Notes under the pieces: model-generated | Databases searched by the model: none | Told to the model about the DNA's origin: nothing | Seen by the model: only the letters and a program-made list of their open reading frames with translations | Translations under genes and position numbers: made by a program | Assembly (NCBI GenBank): GCA_029378245.1 | Contig: JARKIF010000061.1 | Span: forward strand, 171,110-235,109 | Reading direction: 5' to 3' | DNA from: Roridomyces roridus | Taxonomy: Eukaryota; Basidiomycota; Agaricomycetes; Agaricales; Mycenaceae | DNA: 64,000 nt | In this document: positions 52,400 through 63,733 of the stretch, piece after piece | Layout: each line of letters begins with the position of its first letter | Numbering within the stretch: position 1 is the stretch's first letter

Positions 52400-53464
52400 A
52401 GGTAAGGCCGTATTTATACAAGTCTCTTATCTATGTAGCATATCAGAAGCAGGACCATGGGGTCTTATCCTCATGGAATACATACGGTACGAGTCTTGAA
52501 GAACAATAGAAAGTAATAAGAAGTATCAGAAAGAAGCGATAGGAAAAAGATAGGAAATACAAAGTTTGCCGGGTCTTCGTCTCAACATCTGAACAGCCCA
52601 GCAGACACGCAACGGGCCCATTTACAACAAGTGGGTGAACGGTCACGTGACCCGACCTAAGTAGCGCAAGATGCCACGCGCCTGTGGATGCTTTGCTGAT
52701 TCAGGTAGTGAATCCCGTCATCTATCATTCTATTATCCATCTTTACAATTTCCAAGTGCGAGCGACGCGGGAAAAGCGGTCTTCAAGCATTGAATGACTT
52801 GAGACATCATGATCATGGAAACTTGGAAAGTCAGGGAGACACCTGAATTACCGCACTTACTCCGTCCGCGCGGCTGCGTCGGGAGGCCTTGTTGTCCTCA
52901 GAGATTCACCCTTGGATGTGTCAATAATGCATCATTCCAGTAATCCATGGAATCCATGATGCATTATTACCGACCTGTTACCGCCGGTAGTTTAGTAGTG
53001 TAATGCATTATCCCGCAGGTGTTGCACAGCACTGTCAAATAACTCCATAGCTGCACTTATTGCTCACCTAAACTGAAAATAAGTCCCCTCAGCAGCTGCG
53101 GCATACTCCGAGAACATCGGACTTTCCACCAAATGATGATGCCGCCTCGGCCGAGGGACACAATCGATTGTGCAACATTTTTTTTGTTGATCTTGGCAGT
53201 GATATGATTGTAGATCTTGTTCCATTCCTGTTCCGAGACTTGCTTTTGTTTGATCAACTATGTATGCTTTGTCACTGGTCTTATTGGTGCTCGGCGACCA
53301 GTTGGTGCCACCCCGAATGCATGGGTCCCGTTGTATGAGGAGTGGGACGAAAGAACCCGCCGTGCCAAGAAAGCGGACACCACCGGCATGAGTCTCAAAA
53401 GCCTACCGCCGGTCTCCCGGGGCATCACATCCTCGAGGGCGCCGGGCGGGCTGGTGCGCCCAGC
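52400..53464. other. Non-coding spacer
   Basis: About 1 kb with short frames only. At 52925-53010 there is a cluster of ccatggaatcc/tgatgcattatt words forming short inverted repeats. No supportable gene. Confidence 0.5.
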
Positions 53465-53860
53465 TAGTGTTGTCAAAGTCCGGTTCAACCAAATGGTTCG
53501 AACTCGAACTGAACCGAACTGAACGTGAAGTTCAGGTTCGAAGTACCGAAAATACCTGAACCTGAACCTGAAGTTCAGTTCAAGGTTCATCGAATCCCTG
53601 GACATGCCGAACGCGTTTGAACCGGGTATGATCTGGTATGATTTATGAACAGAAATGTGTCAAATATATTAGCACATCATCGGATTTCTCCGGATTTCTT
53701 CCCAAGTCCGAAACAGCGAGTCAAAATGGGCCATTTGTGATGGCCGCATCAAGGGCGGCTAACAGTCAGGTTCGGTTCGGAATTCTTGCGAACCTTGAAC
53801 CTGAACCCGAAGTTCAGGTTCGAAAAGTTCAGTTCGGCGTTCGCCGCAACCCGTGGGAAC
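53465..53860. mobile_element. hAT-like terminus with GAACCTGAAC subterminal repeats
   Basis: Starts tagtgttgtcaaagtccggt, the TAG-type end shared by hAT elements here. It is followed by many gaacctgaac/gttcaggttc words at 53500-53590 and again at 53765-53835. A matching right terminus and 8-bp duplication were not found, so it is a truncated or diverged copy. Confidence 0.5.
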
Positions 53861-54271
53861 AGGCCAGATACCGCCGCATATGCCGTCTTATGCCGTCCAC
53901 GAGCATAGGGAAGACAAAGACTGTTTGGAAGGGTAAAAACCGACATGGGTGACACTGCCGGTGAGCTGCCGTCATGCTGCCACTTGATCTAGGATACATC
54001 ACGGGCAGTTGATCAAAGTCGGCATTCAATTGTGCCCACTTCCCGTTAGTTCCGATGCAAATTTATGCGTCCTGTAAGCATATTTCAGTACTTGATGGAC
54101 AATTTCACCACCTAAGCCTGCCAACAGGTCAAAAATCCTCCGCGGGTACCACGGGCCACGGGACACCCGCCAACCCGCCGCCAGACCCGTACCCATGATT
54201 GCGGGTACGGGCTTTGGCGGGTATGGGTACGGGTCATCGCGCTAATACCCACGGGTGACCCGTGACGATCA

Positions 54272-54547
54272 CTAGATGCGACCACAACGATACCCGCTCT
54301 TGAGAAGTTGAATGCACTCAAAGGTCTTGGGGCTGAGCCGATTGCGGTGTTTAGTACCAATCAGACTCGCACTGGAAAACGCACGCTCCGAGATGGTGGA
54401 GAAACCCTGGATGGGCAGATAGTCGAGCGCCATTCGGCGAAGGGTTAGGCAAGAAGTGAAATGCTAAGAATGATAAATCTGGACATGAGTAAATAAAAAA
54501 AGTGACTCACGCCCCAGTAGCGAACAACCACTGCATTCCGCACCCGT
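54272..54547 (-). pseudogene. hAT transposase C-terminal exons (3' part of split gene)
   Basis: Reads NAVVVRYWG, an intron (gtgagtcac..cttag), then LTLRRMALDYLPIQGFSTIS and ERAFSSASLIGTKHRNRLSP, ending LLKSGYRCGRI and a stop at 54272. This is the hAT C-terminal dimerisation domain. The preceding part of the same transposase is found at 57.2-60.0 kb on the same strand; a 2.6-kb insertion separates them. Just downstream (54150-54260) cgggtacgggt words mark subterminal repeats of the element. Confidence 0.85.
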
Positions 54548-54992
54548 GTAGGCAAGGCTGTGTGTAGCTGTGCCCACGTGTGCCTACGTGTGCCTACCCC
54601 ATTAGGCACACCATTTTGGGCTGTGCCTAGGTGAGTTCATCGAAACTCTGCCTAGCTGTGCCTACCCTCTGCCTACACTGTGCCTACATCGGTCGGCACC
54701 CAAGTGCCAGCTGTGTCTCCCTCTGGCTTCCTCATCCAACCTCCCCAACTGCCCGCGCCTCGACCACCGAGCCATACTTAATTGACACATGTCGCCTGTG
54801 TGAATCTTGAAAGTTAATTCATGATTTGCGTCGGTGCGAGCTGATCTTCGGCGTCGTCGTCGCGCTGCCAGAAAATGTTCTTGCTGTTGAGGTTCGGAGT
54901 ATCGGAAGGTATCCCAGCCATCAGGGTTGGACTAGTGGGGCCTGGCGAGGAGGTGACGACGAGCTGAAGAAAGCGGGATGTCGCGAGTCTAT

Positions 54993-55336
54993 ACCAAAAT
55001 GGTAGCGTTAGGCGTGTCCGACGCCTATTGCACGTGACAAAACCTATCCATAATGCTCGGCAATCATCCCTGGCTGCCTGAAATTTCACAAGTCCCTCCC
55101 CCGTGTTTTTTACACCATCCCTTGGGTCCTAACTTTAACCAACCTAACCTTTAACCACCCAACCTATCCTAACCCAACCTAACCGAACCCAACCTAACCC
55201 GTTTTCTAACCGCCACTCACTGCTGAACCCGAGTCTTGGCATTTGATGCCGAGCATTCATGGATAGGTGTCGCAACGATCACGGCAATCTGGCCTGATCA
55301 ATAGGCGCCATCAACGCCTAACGCTACCGTTTTGGT
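54993..55336. repeat. Inverted repeat pair, 38-bp arms
   Basis: Arms 54993-55030 and 55299-55336 (accaaaatggtagcgttagg .. and its complement cctaacgctaccgttttggt) face each other across 268 bp that include the AACCTAACC-rich tract at 55135-55205. Probably a small hairpin element. Confidence 0.7.
55135..55205. repeat. AACCTAACC-like degenerate tandem tract
   Basis: About 70 bp of imperfect aacctaacc / aacccaacc words. A similar tract is at 63020-63160. It resembles telomeric CCCTAA units but is irregular and lies inside transposon sequence. Confidence 0.7.
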
Positions 55337-55892
55337 CGTGCCTCGGATGTCGCCGAGTTCAGGTCGCCGTGATGGCTCCCATGGCAAGTCAGATGCATAT
55401 CAAACACATTTCTCATTATCCGTTCTTTAACGAGATGTCTCTCGATTCTTTGGACTTTGTTTGGTTCCTTCCCTGTTTGTCTCCTCCCTCATCTTGCCGT
55501 CGACCCAATCCCTTCTCTACAGCTCTCTCATGCTTTTTCTCCCACAAGTGCCATCGAGATCGCCTTCCATTCCCCGATCGAAACCACTGTTCAACAGCTT
55601 TTCGGGTCATTCACCAACGGCTCAAGGCTACGTATGCTTGCCGATAGCTGTGGCATTTATGCCAAATTCAGCCCCCTCTGCGCCAGCCACCGTCCACGTC
55701 TCTCGTGTTATTGCTCAGCCTACGGACCAGATCCGTTCTTATCAGACTGACAGTGAACTCGGCGGGGACACGCGTCCTCGGGCTGCTGGACTGCTTGGAG
55801 CTCCACAGCCTCCGTTCAAGTTCTGTAAAGGCACACCTGGCCATGACATCCGCCCCAGCGTCCCAAACATTACTCTTCTCTCCAGCCTGAAT

Positions 55893-56307
55893 CAGTGATG
55901 CTGATAGGGCCCCTAAATCGACCCCCGCCGACCGATAGGGCCCTATGAGGCCCTAATCCCCTATAAATAGGGCCCTGTGATAGGGCCCTATCGAGGCGGG
56001 TGGCCAAAAAGGAAATAGGTCCGTGATGGGTTTGATCCTCTGATATTGCTCTGATATGTTGATTTCTGCGGCTCCATCTACTCTGCAGTTGCATTGATGG
56101 CTGTGAGTTCTTGCTCCTCGGTTACCTCCCCGTTTCCAAGGTGTTTCAGAGGCTCCCGGCCTCTGGAACGTCACGTGAAGATAAGATAAGATAAGATTTA
56201 GGACCTCAATAGGGCCTATGACTTGACCCCAGACTCGATAGGGCCCTAATTTAGGGCCAGATAGGGCCCCTATCGCTTGAGGCCCTATCGCCCCTCAAGC
56301 ATCACTG
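55893..56307. mobile_element. 415-bp hAT-type MITE with tagggccc subterminal repeats
   Basis: Ends cagtgatgctgatagggc and, inverted, cagtgatgcttgagggg. Flanked by the perfect 8-bp repeat gcctgaat at 55885-55892 and 56308-56315. It carries many atagggccct words. It is nested inside the 54.5-57.2 kb insertion. Confidence 0.95.
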
Positions 56308-57178
56308 GCCTGAATCCCAGGCCTCCCTCAAATCTGTTCTGCCCTCTGCCCACAATCTGCTGCTCAGTGCTGCTACTTATCACGCTTGCATGGGTCCTCA
56401 AAGTTCAACATTCAACATTCAATTGCTTTCTCGAATGTCCCTGGAATGAATGGGAAAAACCACGACTCTCCGTCACGGTCTTGCTCTAGCAGCTCGAGAT
56501 TCATACTGGGTTCATCCCCGCCCGGCCCACGTCTCGCCCACCTTTCCCTGTAGACCTTTGCCGCCCGTCGACATCCCGACCATCAGATTCTCAACTTTAC
56601 CACTGCCTAGGCTCTCTCGTGCGGCGGGAGATGTATTCCTCGGTGCGACGTCATTGGATCTTCAACACCGCAGTGGCTGGCTACCAGCATTCATTTCAGA
56701 AAAATTCTCGTGCTTCAATGCTTTTCTAGGGAAGACAATTGACTCCGATCGCTCAGGAATCTCATGAACGCACACCGCTGCCATCGGTTATACTCATGAG
56801 ATGCTACTTATCAGGTCTGTCTGCATTTCGAATCCATTTGCTGTTTACCCACGTACTTACAGAATTCCCTCGGATGGATCATTGTTATTGGTTCCAACGT
56901 AGGAGTCCTCATGTGCACGTAGTCGGAATTCATTGTTTCAAAAATTCGGATCGCCATAACAAGATTTCCGGAGCGAAGCGAAGGAGCGTCTTGTGTTCTG
57001 TCAATGTTCTGTCAACTCACCATGGCCTTGCTGGAGCCCGCCTTACACGTCGGGGGGCGCGTACAACCACAGAACTGAGCCACGACTACGTAGGCACAGG
57101 TATACTCATGCAACTCAGCTGAGTTTATCTCAAGTGTGTCTACCTCTGCCTACACTACTAGGCAGACCCTGTGCCTAC

Positions 57179-60010
57179 CAGCCCTCGGAATGCAGTGAAC
57201 ATCGTCAGTGGGCTCAGGGGGAGAGCCAAGATATTTGTTGAGTTCCTCCCGTGGGTCGGCCAGGCGAGTGCTTGCTTTGAGTGGCCAAGACAGTCTGAAG
57301 AAGGAAAGTACTGCCATACCGTCCAAGCGGGGCTTGGGTCACGGGTGTGGGACGTCGCAGGTACCATCTCAACGTCCGAGTCGAGTTCCTCCTGACCTTT
57401 GGCGTAATACTCGTCGAACTTTGTGTGCATCAGAAAGAAAAAACTGGCTGTCATTGGGAGACAACGTACAACTTTACCGAGAGCATCCATACCGTTCTTG
57501 TAATCTTTCGCAGTCCAAACGGAGCTGAAATAGATGTTCTTGACGTTTGGATCGAGAACTGAGCCAATGTTAGTAAAAGAACCAACACACCCTGGAACCG
57601 CTCACCGAGGCAGATGAAATAAGCGGAAGACGTGGTGTCGACACAACGATACCACTTGTTCAGACTTGCAACACCATCGAGAAGGGCATCCTTGATCTCG
57701 GCGTAGGCCGCCTGTGTTGCCATGGACTCCCAGCGCTGGATGAGAAAGTCGAGTGTCGGAATGATGCGAGCGACGGTCGGGCGGCGTTCGGAGGAGAAAC
57801 TTTGGGTCACATTTGCGGGCTCCTAGGAACAAGCCTGGGTCAAATGAAGCAGCACACAGAAGAGGGCATCGTACACGTAGCGCCTCGTGGATGTGTTTGA
57901 TCTTCTCCCACTCCAGTTTTGTCAAGGCAAAGTCGTGGTAATACTTATTTCTGAGGTCGGGCACCTCGTCACTATCATCAGCGAGTTGACAGAATAGATT
58001 GATGGCCTAGATGAAAGAAATGTTTAGTGGGAGATGCGCCAAATGTACCACACGTACCTTCTGAACAACCAAAGTACAATTGAGGCACTTGTACAGGGAG
58101 GCCCACCGAGTTACCACCCAGAGTAGAAGCTGGAGAACTGGGACCCCGGAACGGGTGCAGCAGCCCATGAAGAAGTCGCGTGCCTGGGGAGACACACAAA
58201 TCTATATGATGTACATAGTCAGAAAGCGGAGAAACAGACAAGAAGGACTCTTACCTGCTTAATGAGAGCAAGTAATTTGCCGACAGCATCACCAGGAGTC
58301 CAGGGAGAGTCTTCAGTTGAAGTGGATGAATCATCATCTTCCTCACCACCCACCGAGCGCAGAGATGATGGACTGAACCTCGCCGTCATCTAGCTCGCCG
58401 TTGTCAGTTGCTTGGCGAAGCAATGAGCGAATCTTGGCAGAAAGTGTTTTGACCAGTGATGGCCATAGGGGCCCTATTTCGACCCCTGCCGACCGATAGG
58501 GCCCTATTAGGCCCTATTAGGCCCTATGGCCCTATAATAGGGCCTCCAGCATAGGCCCTATTTCCCAAAAGGAAATACTCCGAACACCACAAACACCAGT
58601 GGTTGGTTCTTGGTTGGTTCATTTCACAGCACTCTTCAATCTTTCAGCTTTCCATGGACATGGATGGGCTCCCTGAGCTTGCAGACCATGTCCGTGTGCC
58701 CACTGGGGCCCCATCGGAGGAGGTGAAGAGGCTTCGGCGGCGTTTGATCCGGTTTGATGGTATCAATAGGGCCTAGGTAGGGCCTAGTACCGCTGAAGGT
58801 CATGACCTGTAGGCCTATGTAGGCTGAGGAGGAGTGTGAGATGATGTTTGAATGAGACTTGGGGACACACATAATCGTTCGAAACAATCATCTCCACTAC
58901 GTAGTCCATCAAACCCTCCGTGGTAAATGCAGGTGGCCGAGGCGTCGAGACCACAACATCGTATAAGGTACCTTGGACGCTGGGTGTAATAGTCAGCGAA
59001 AACAACATGGAGTGTGATCAGAGACCGACCTCTTATCCTTTGAGGACTTGGGGTCAGCTCGGCTGTTCGTCTCAATGCCCAGTGCGGCGCAACGGGACTG
59101 ATAGACTTCAAAATGGCCTTCCTGGCTATAGGGGTGTCAAAGCGAGTGAGGAGTCAAGTAGATCAGCTTACCGAGCAATGTGGAGACGCAAGGTGGTGAC
59201 ACTTCCGCCGAGGATAGACCTGAAAGGCGGTAATGTGATTAGACACAAGTATAGGATTGGAAAGAGTGACGCACTTGCAAATGAGGCACTTGTAGCCCTT
59301 ACCAATCTTGCCGGTGACTGTGTTCGTCGCCTGGTCGACTCCCTTGAAGACGGTGCAGAGATCGTTTGTGGCGGCGGATCGACTGCGCCCGGAGCTGGCC
59401 TACACCACTTGTCAGTAATAATAAACATGCAAAGGAAGACACGTACTTGAGAATGGGCATGATCAGCATCGCCCATCGCCTTGAGTTCCTCGTACTTGGC
59501 GGTTGCGGCGGCATCCTCAACATCCTCATCACCCGACAGCCCATCCATCATCGCATCATCGTCGCCGGGCTCAGCAGCCTCCGGAGCGTCCGAGGTCTCG
59601 GCGCCGTCCCCACCCGCAGCGTCGACATATTCATCACCAGAGTCCCCGGAGTTAGATGCCTCGTGGACCTTTGCGCTCTTGCGAGGAACGGTCCGGCTGG
59701 CGGGGGCCTTGCGCTTGGAAGTAGAAGCCGATGCCTCAGCATTGTCGGGGTCGTGACACGAGCGGAGGGGCGAGGATTACGGCGAAGGGAGTGCCGGCGA
59801 GGAGAGGTATGGCGGACTCCAGCAATTTTGCGAAACGGGGGCTGTCCAGTGAAGATGGGGTGCATGGGAATGGGGGACGAGGGAGCGGCAGTGGATGATC
59901 CAGAGGCCGTGAGGGGATTGGCGTCGTCGCGGTCGTTGAACCACGGAATGTCGGCGGCGTCTTTCAGAGAGCCGTCGGGGGTTTTGGGCGCACCCGGGGG
60001 AAGCAGACAT
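57179..60010 (-). pseudogene. hAT transposase N-terminal and core exons (5' part of split gene)
   Basis: From about 60.0 kb downward: a Pro/Ser-rich leader (PGAPKTPDGSLKDAADIPWF); then, after a frame change near 59755, DNAEASASTSKRKAP and an acidic run to GDADHAHSQ; a BED-like region (GYKCLICK / LGGSVTTLRLHIAR); FTTEGLMDYVVEMIVSND; KLLALIKQ; ARDFFMGCCTRSGVPVLQLL followed by VTRWASLYKCL; AINLFCQLADDSDEVP; LTKLEWEKIKHIHEAL; FSSERRPTVARIIPTLDFLI; LVLDPNVKNIYF; and ELNKYLGSPPEPTDD at the insertion point. These are core segments of Ac/hAT transposases. A second frame change lies near 58370, and a MITE-like insertion at about 58454-58790 disrupts an exon or intron. With the 54272-54547 part it makes one dead transposase gene. 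Confidence 0.8.
58454..58790. mobile_element. Partial relative of the tagggccc MITE
   Basis: Starts cagtgatggccataggggcc and repeats tagggccctat words like the 55893-56307 element, with tagggcctag words again at 58765-58785. A right terminus and target duplication are not recognisable. It lies within the split hAT transposase gene. Confidence 0.6.
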
Positions 60011-60179
60011 CGGGAGCGCAGAGAAAGATGTGGGTCGACGAGTCAATGGATAATGGAGACGATTCCTGGGTCTTAAATACCTGCTGCGAGGCCTGGGCAT
60101 CCTATACGACTCAAAACGGAGTGGGGAGCCGTCAAAGTGCCCAGACCTCGTCTATGTTCAGTGCTCACTGCTCGGTGTC

Positions 60180-60400
60180 AAGATCTGTAATAGCGCGAAT
60201 AGCGCGTACATCAGTTCACCCACAATGTGGGATAAAAGACTGAGATATTAATCACCTGTAATAGCGCGAATAGTGCGTACTACGATACAAGTAAGTAAAT
60301 AAAATATATAAAGTGAAAGGCTGTGCTCACCCTCAGTTCACCCGCAATGTGGGATAAAGACTGAGGGTGAGATGCGAGCATGAGCAGTATATATACGTAG
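60180..60400. repeat. Paired direct repeats beside the Copia 3' end
   Basis: ctgtaatagcgcgaatag occurs at 60185 and 60255; cagttcaccc.caatgtggga occurs at 60212 and 60334. The second copy of the latter lies in a hairpin (caccctcagt ... actgagggtg). It lies just beyond the Copia stop codon on the minus strand, so it may be LTR sequence; not proven. Confidence 0.55.
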
Positions 60401-60414
60401 AGTGTGGTATGAAT

Positions 60415-61366
60415 CTAAGAAGAGATGGGAACTGTCAACGGAGGCCCGGGCGGAAGATCATCATTTCTGACACCCCCACTCGACCCAGGCCGTAGTCCCA
60501 TAGCAAGACAGAACTTCATGTGTTTCTCATGTGGTAGAGCTTTTGTGAATATATCTGCCACCATCTCATCTGTTGGATACCATAAGACTACACACTCTCC
60601 TTGTCGGACCAGGTCATCTCGCACATAATGATATTTGCGCTGAATATGCTGAGTCCGTGCTCGGAACTGTGGTTCATTGCAGAGTATGATAGCGGCTCGG
60701 TTGTCACAGCGTAACTCTGTTGCGTCTTTCTGTGGTTGACCAAGCTCTTCAAAGAATGAACGAAGCCACGCTAGATGTTGTCCAGCATTTGCTAGCCCAA
60801 TGTATTCACTCTCAGTAGAGGAAAGAGCCACCATAGACTGGCGGCGGCTTGACCATCCAATTGCTCCACTGTTTGAGATGAAAACATATCCTGAAGTTGA
60901 TTTTGAGGTATCTTTATCTCCATTCCAGTCTGCATCACTGTATCCATAGAAAGTCATATCCATGCCCATGTCAGCACCATTGTAATGCAAGGCCCAGTCA
61001 CGAGTGCCCTTCAAGTATCGGAGCAGTCGTTTGGCTGCAGCCCAGTGGTTTTCTTGGGAGTTGCACTGTAAACGACCAAGTACTCCAACAGTATGTGCAA
61101 TATCTGGTCTTGTCCCTCGCATGGCATACATTGTAGATCCAACAACACCAGAATATTGGACTTCTGGTCCACCAGTTGCAAGTTGCATCGCTGGTATGAC
61201 CTGGTCATCCTCTGGGTCTTCAGTGGTAAGGTGGGATCCAACTGCCATGGGAGTAAAGACTGGTTTGCAATCAGACATGCCGTTGATGAGCATGGAATTT
61301 GACTGCCCTTGAAAACACGTATTTTGCACGATTTCAGATGTGGTTTCCATACTATATGATCTCAAT
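60415..61366 (-). pseudogene. Ty1/Copia polyprotein, C-terminal part (RT end and RNase H)
   Basis: Continuous frame with the Copia reverse transcriptase C-terminus (CKPVFTPM, YSGVVGSTMYAMRGTRPDIAH, HWAAAKRLLRYLKGTRDWAL) and RNase H (FYGYSDADWNGDKDTSKSTSG; MVALSSTESEYIGLANAG; LRCDNRAAIIL; TDEMVADIFTKALP), ending LTVPISS. It is cut at 61366 by a 2.4-kb insertion; the preceding reverse-transcriptase segment with YVDD is at 63734-64000. The upstream gag, protease and integrase are outside the window. Confidence 0.95.
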
Positions 61367-63733
61367 ACGAGAGCTGATGTCGAGCCCAGAGACAGTCAGT
61401 ACGGTGGATACTTTAGAGTACTATACAGGTTGAAGGGTATTTACCTAAATACGACTGATGGACTTACTCCGAAACATGTAGGAGGTGTGGATACCTGCCT
61501 TACCAATGGGATACACCAATTAAACAGTTCTTAACCGTTGTACGATTGTCAGCAGTTCGAACCTTGGTGCAAGTGCAATTCGGAGGTTCGGGAGTTCACG
61601 GAATGATGGGCAAGTCGGCTGAATGACCTGAAACATGAGCAGACCGCCGAGACGGGTCCGATGGAAGTGACGTAGTAGCCATCACCTGTCGGAACAAGTG
61701 GATTCCGGCTAGGATACGGACTTTTGGTCAAGTATCTGCTGGTATCCGAGACCAAGAGTGGGAGATATGGGTATCAATCGAAACCTACAACACGTGGGAG
61801 TACGTTTTGAGGCCATACTCTGGAGGGGAAGAAGGGATACAAGATATCCAAACTGTGCGAGTCATGATCAGCGATGGAATCACGAGATAACATGCTGAAT
61901 CATGGCTTGGCGCTCTGGCTGACTGAGCACCAGTGCCAGATCAGCCAATCAGGTCGTTTCTATTCAGGATACGTGGGAGATTCATCATTATTGCGCCATT
62001 CGTTTGTACTATCATATGATTCCCGGACATGTATAAAGTAGATAGAGTGTTACCCAAGAGGGCAGCGGATACTTCCCCCACTAGCAAGCTACCAGCTGCG
62101 ACTACGGGATTTGTCCGAGGCTTTCGAAGGTGCATTGCGTAGAATAAGCAATCGTCCTTGAAAATCTAAATTGTTGTTTTGTTGGCTCCCGTTGTGTGAA
62201 TCGAGTTTGAAGCATAGTTTGGTTCGAGTGCAAGTTGGATTGTGATTAGGGTTTCAGCTCAGTGGCAGCTTTGGAAGGCTTGCTACGGCTTGGTACGGTT
62301 TGTGTGTCAGTTAGGGTCTGGTTGTGTGTTCAGTGTCAGGAATTGGTTCAGGAATTGTTGGAGACTACGAAATCCGTGTAGTATCGGTCGCTGCGTTCTT
62401 TGGATACCAGTGTAAAAGGGATCGAGAGACCCAAATACCTTGCTTTGTGCAACCCGGCTTTTAGCCAAACCTTATACCTCTTTTGTGTTCAGCTGAGAAG
62501 CTTAAAATCTACAAAAACGCTTTAGAATTGTCATTCTTGGTTCATATCAAGGATCTTGATTCGCAATACAAAACTCGACCACTCATATCGAGACAATATT
62601 ACAGTATTCCCTACACCTTTCATGTAGGGACGGTAACAGCAATGGAATGTGCCCTGCAACTACAATGGGGCTCAAACCAATGTGCCCTTTCTGACACAGT
62701 ACTGTAGGTTGGCGGGACAATGCAATGTGGCAGGGAACAGGATTTAGCATGCAGCCGTAAAATAGAATGCAACCAGCCAAAATCGAACCCAGAGCCTTCC
62801 AAAAGGCCCATCAATTACAACCACAAGACATACCACTACAACAACTGAGAATGTATAAGTAGCAGATTTGATTCCACCACTACCCGCCTGTTTTTTTTGC
62901 CCAGGTTAGGTCAAAGGGTACCCTTGACCTAACCCAGGCAAATTACAGCGGAACCTGGGTCAGCTTGCCTGACCCAGGTTCAGGCGGATGTCATTCCTGC
63001 TGAAGATGTGTTTTTTTAAGGTGTATTACCTAACCTAACCAAGCCGAACCAAACAAACCCAAACCTAACCAAACCGACCTAACCTCTAACCCTTTTTTAC
63101 ACTGTTCCTGGGGGTCCAAACCTACCTAACCGAACCCTCCTAACCCTCCTAACCTAGCCTACTGACCAAACCGAACCTGCGAGCCTAGACCGACAATTCA
63201 CGCTGAATCTGAGTATGGTTTGGTACAATGATGCTACCTGTCTACAATGCTGGTTGGGCTCGCTGGACACTTGTGGTTTACATTATGATCATGAGACTCA
63301 AGAGGTTTTTGGTTCGATCCCCCCCGCCTCTGCCATTTCCTATTCTTTCCAAATCCACCTCTTCCCTGCCACATTGCATTGTGCACTCAAGCCACAGTAC
63401 TGTGTCAGAAAGGGCACAATGGGTTTGCGCCCCACTGTAGCCGGGGGGCACAATTGCATTGTCCCTACGTCTCTTAGTGACCTTTCATAAGGCCCTGTAC
63501 TAGGGACTTATACTCGCCTTTGCCTGCTGTCAATATAGTTGTCACTCGCCCCGGAGCTTCGTGATTGGGTTGTTTAGATATAGATTCGTCTGTATCGAGA
63601 CTCATCTAGTCTTGTTGTTTCGAGTTGGTTGATTTCTATAGTGGTTTAGAGCACATACATCACCGTAGCGGGCAAGGACCTTGTCATGTATTGACGCTGG
63701 CTAAGGGATATGGTTCGCTTTTTCCGGTCACGG
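61367..63733. mobile_element. 2.37-kb insertion in the Copia pol gene
   Basis: The direct repeat atgatctcaat occurs at 61356-61366 and 63734-63744, exactly at the two broken ends of the Copia frame, so it is the target duplication (or part of it). No long inverted termini and no gene are visible in the insert. It contains a smaller inverted-repeat element (62624-63479). Superfamily not assigned. Confidence 0.75.
62624..63479. mobile_element. 856-bp element with about 115-bp inverted ends
   Basis: Left arm 62624-62742 and right arm 63363-63479 are inverted copies (shared gtagggacaatgca-like tip, ccctttctgacacagtactg and acaatgcaatgtggcaggga). The direct repeat acctttcat lies at 62615-62623 and 63480-63488. 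The centre holds irregular aacctaacc tracts (63020-63160) and a ccaggttaggtc..gacctaaccc inverted word. No coding capacity. Confidence 0.75.

Larger units (their letters stand above)
54548..57178. mobile_element. 2.6-kb insertion splitting the hAT transposase
   Basis: Both tips carry gtaggca/tgcctac and multiple subterminal gtgcctac words (54575-54685 and 57150-57178), consistent with a hAT-type end. It breaks the transposase between ELNKYLGSPPEP.. and NAVVVRYWG. A clear target duplication is not visible (cgcacccg versus cagccctc), so the outer limits are approximate. Inside are a 415-bp MITE, an inverted-repeat pair and an AACCTAACC-rich tract; no transposase is recognisable. Confidence 0.6.

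Noticed and set aside
55135..55205. Chromosome end (telomere)
   Set aside because: Tract is irregular, only about 70 bp, and flanked by transposon sequence on both sides.
55461..55898. 145-codon frame running into a MITE
   Set aside because: No domain recognised; the frame ends at the MITE and does not continue convincingly on the other side.
54548..57178. cactgcattccg / cggaatgcagtg 12-bp perfect inverted repeat at both edges of the insertion
   Set aside because: The words lie outside the gtaggca tips and in inverted, not direct, orientation, so they are not a target duplication; possibly coincidence within the hAT gene.
61540..61580. tRNA-like ttcgaacc word
   Set aside because: Only a box-B-like word; no cloverleaf with acceptor and anticodon arms could be folded around it.
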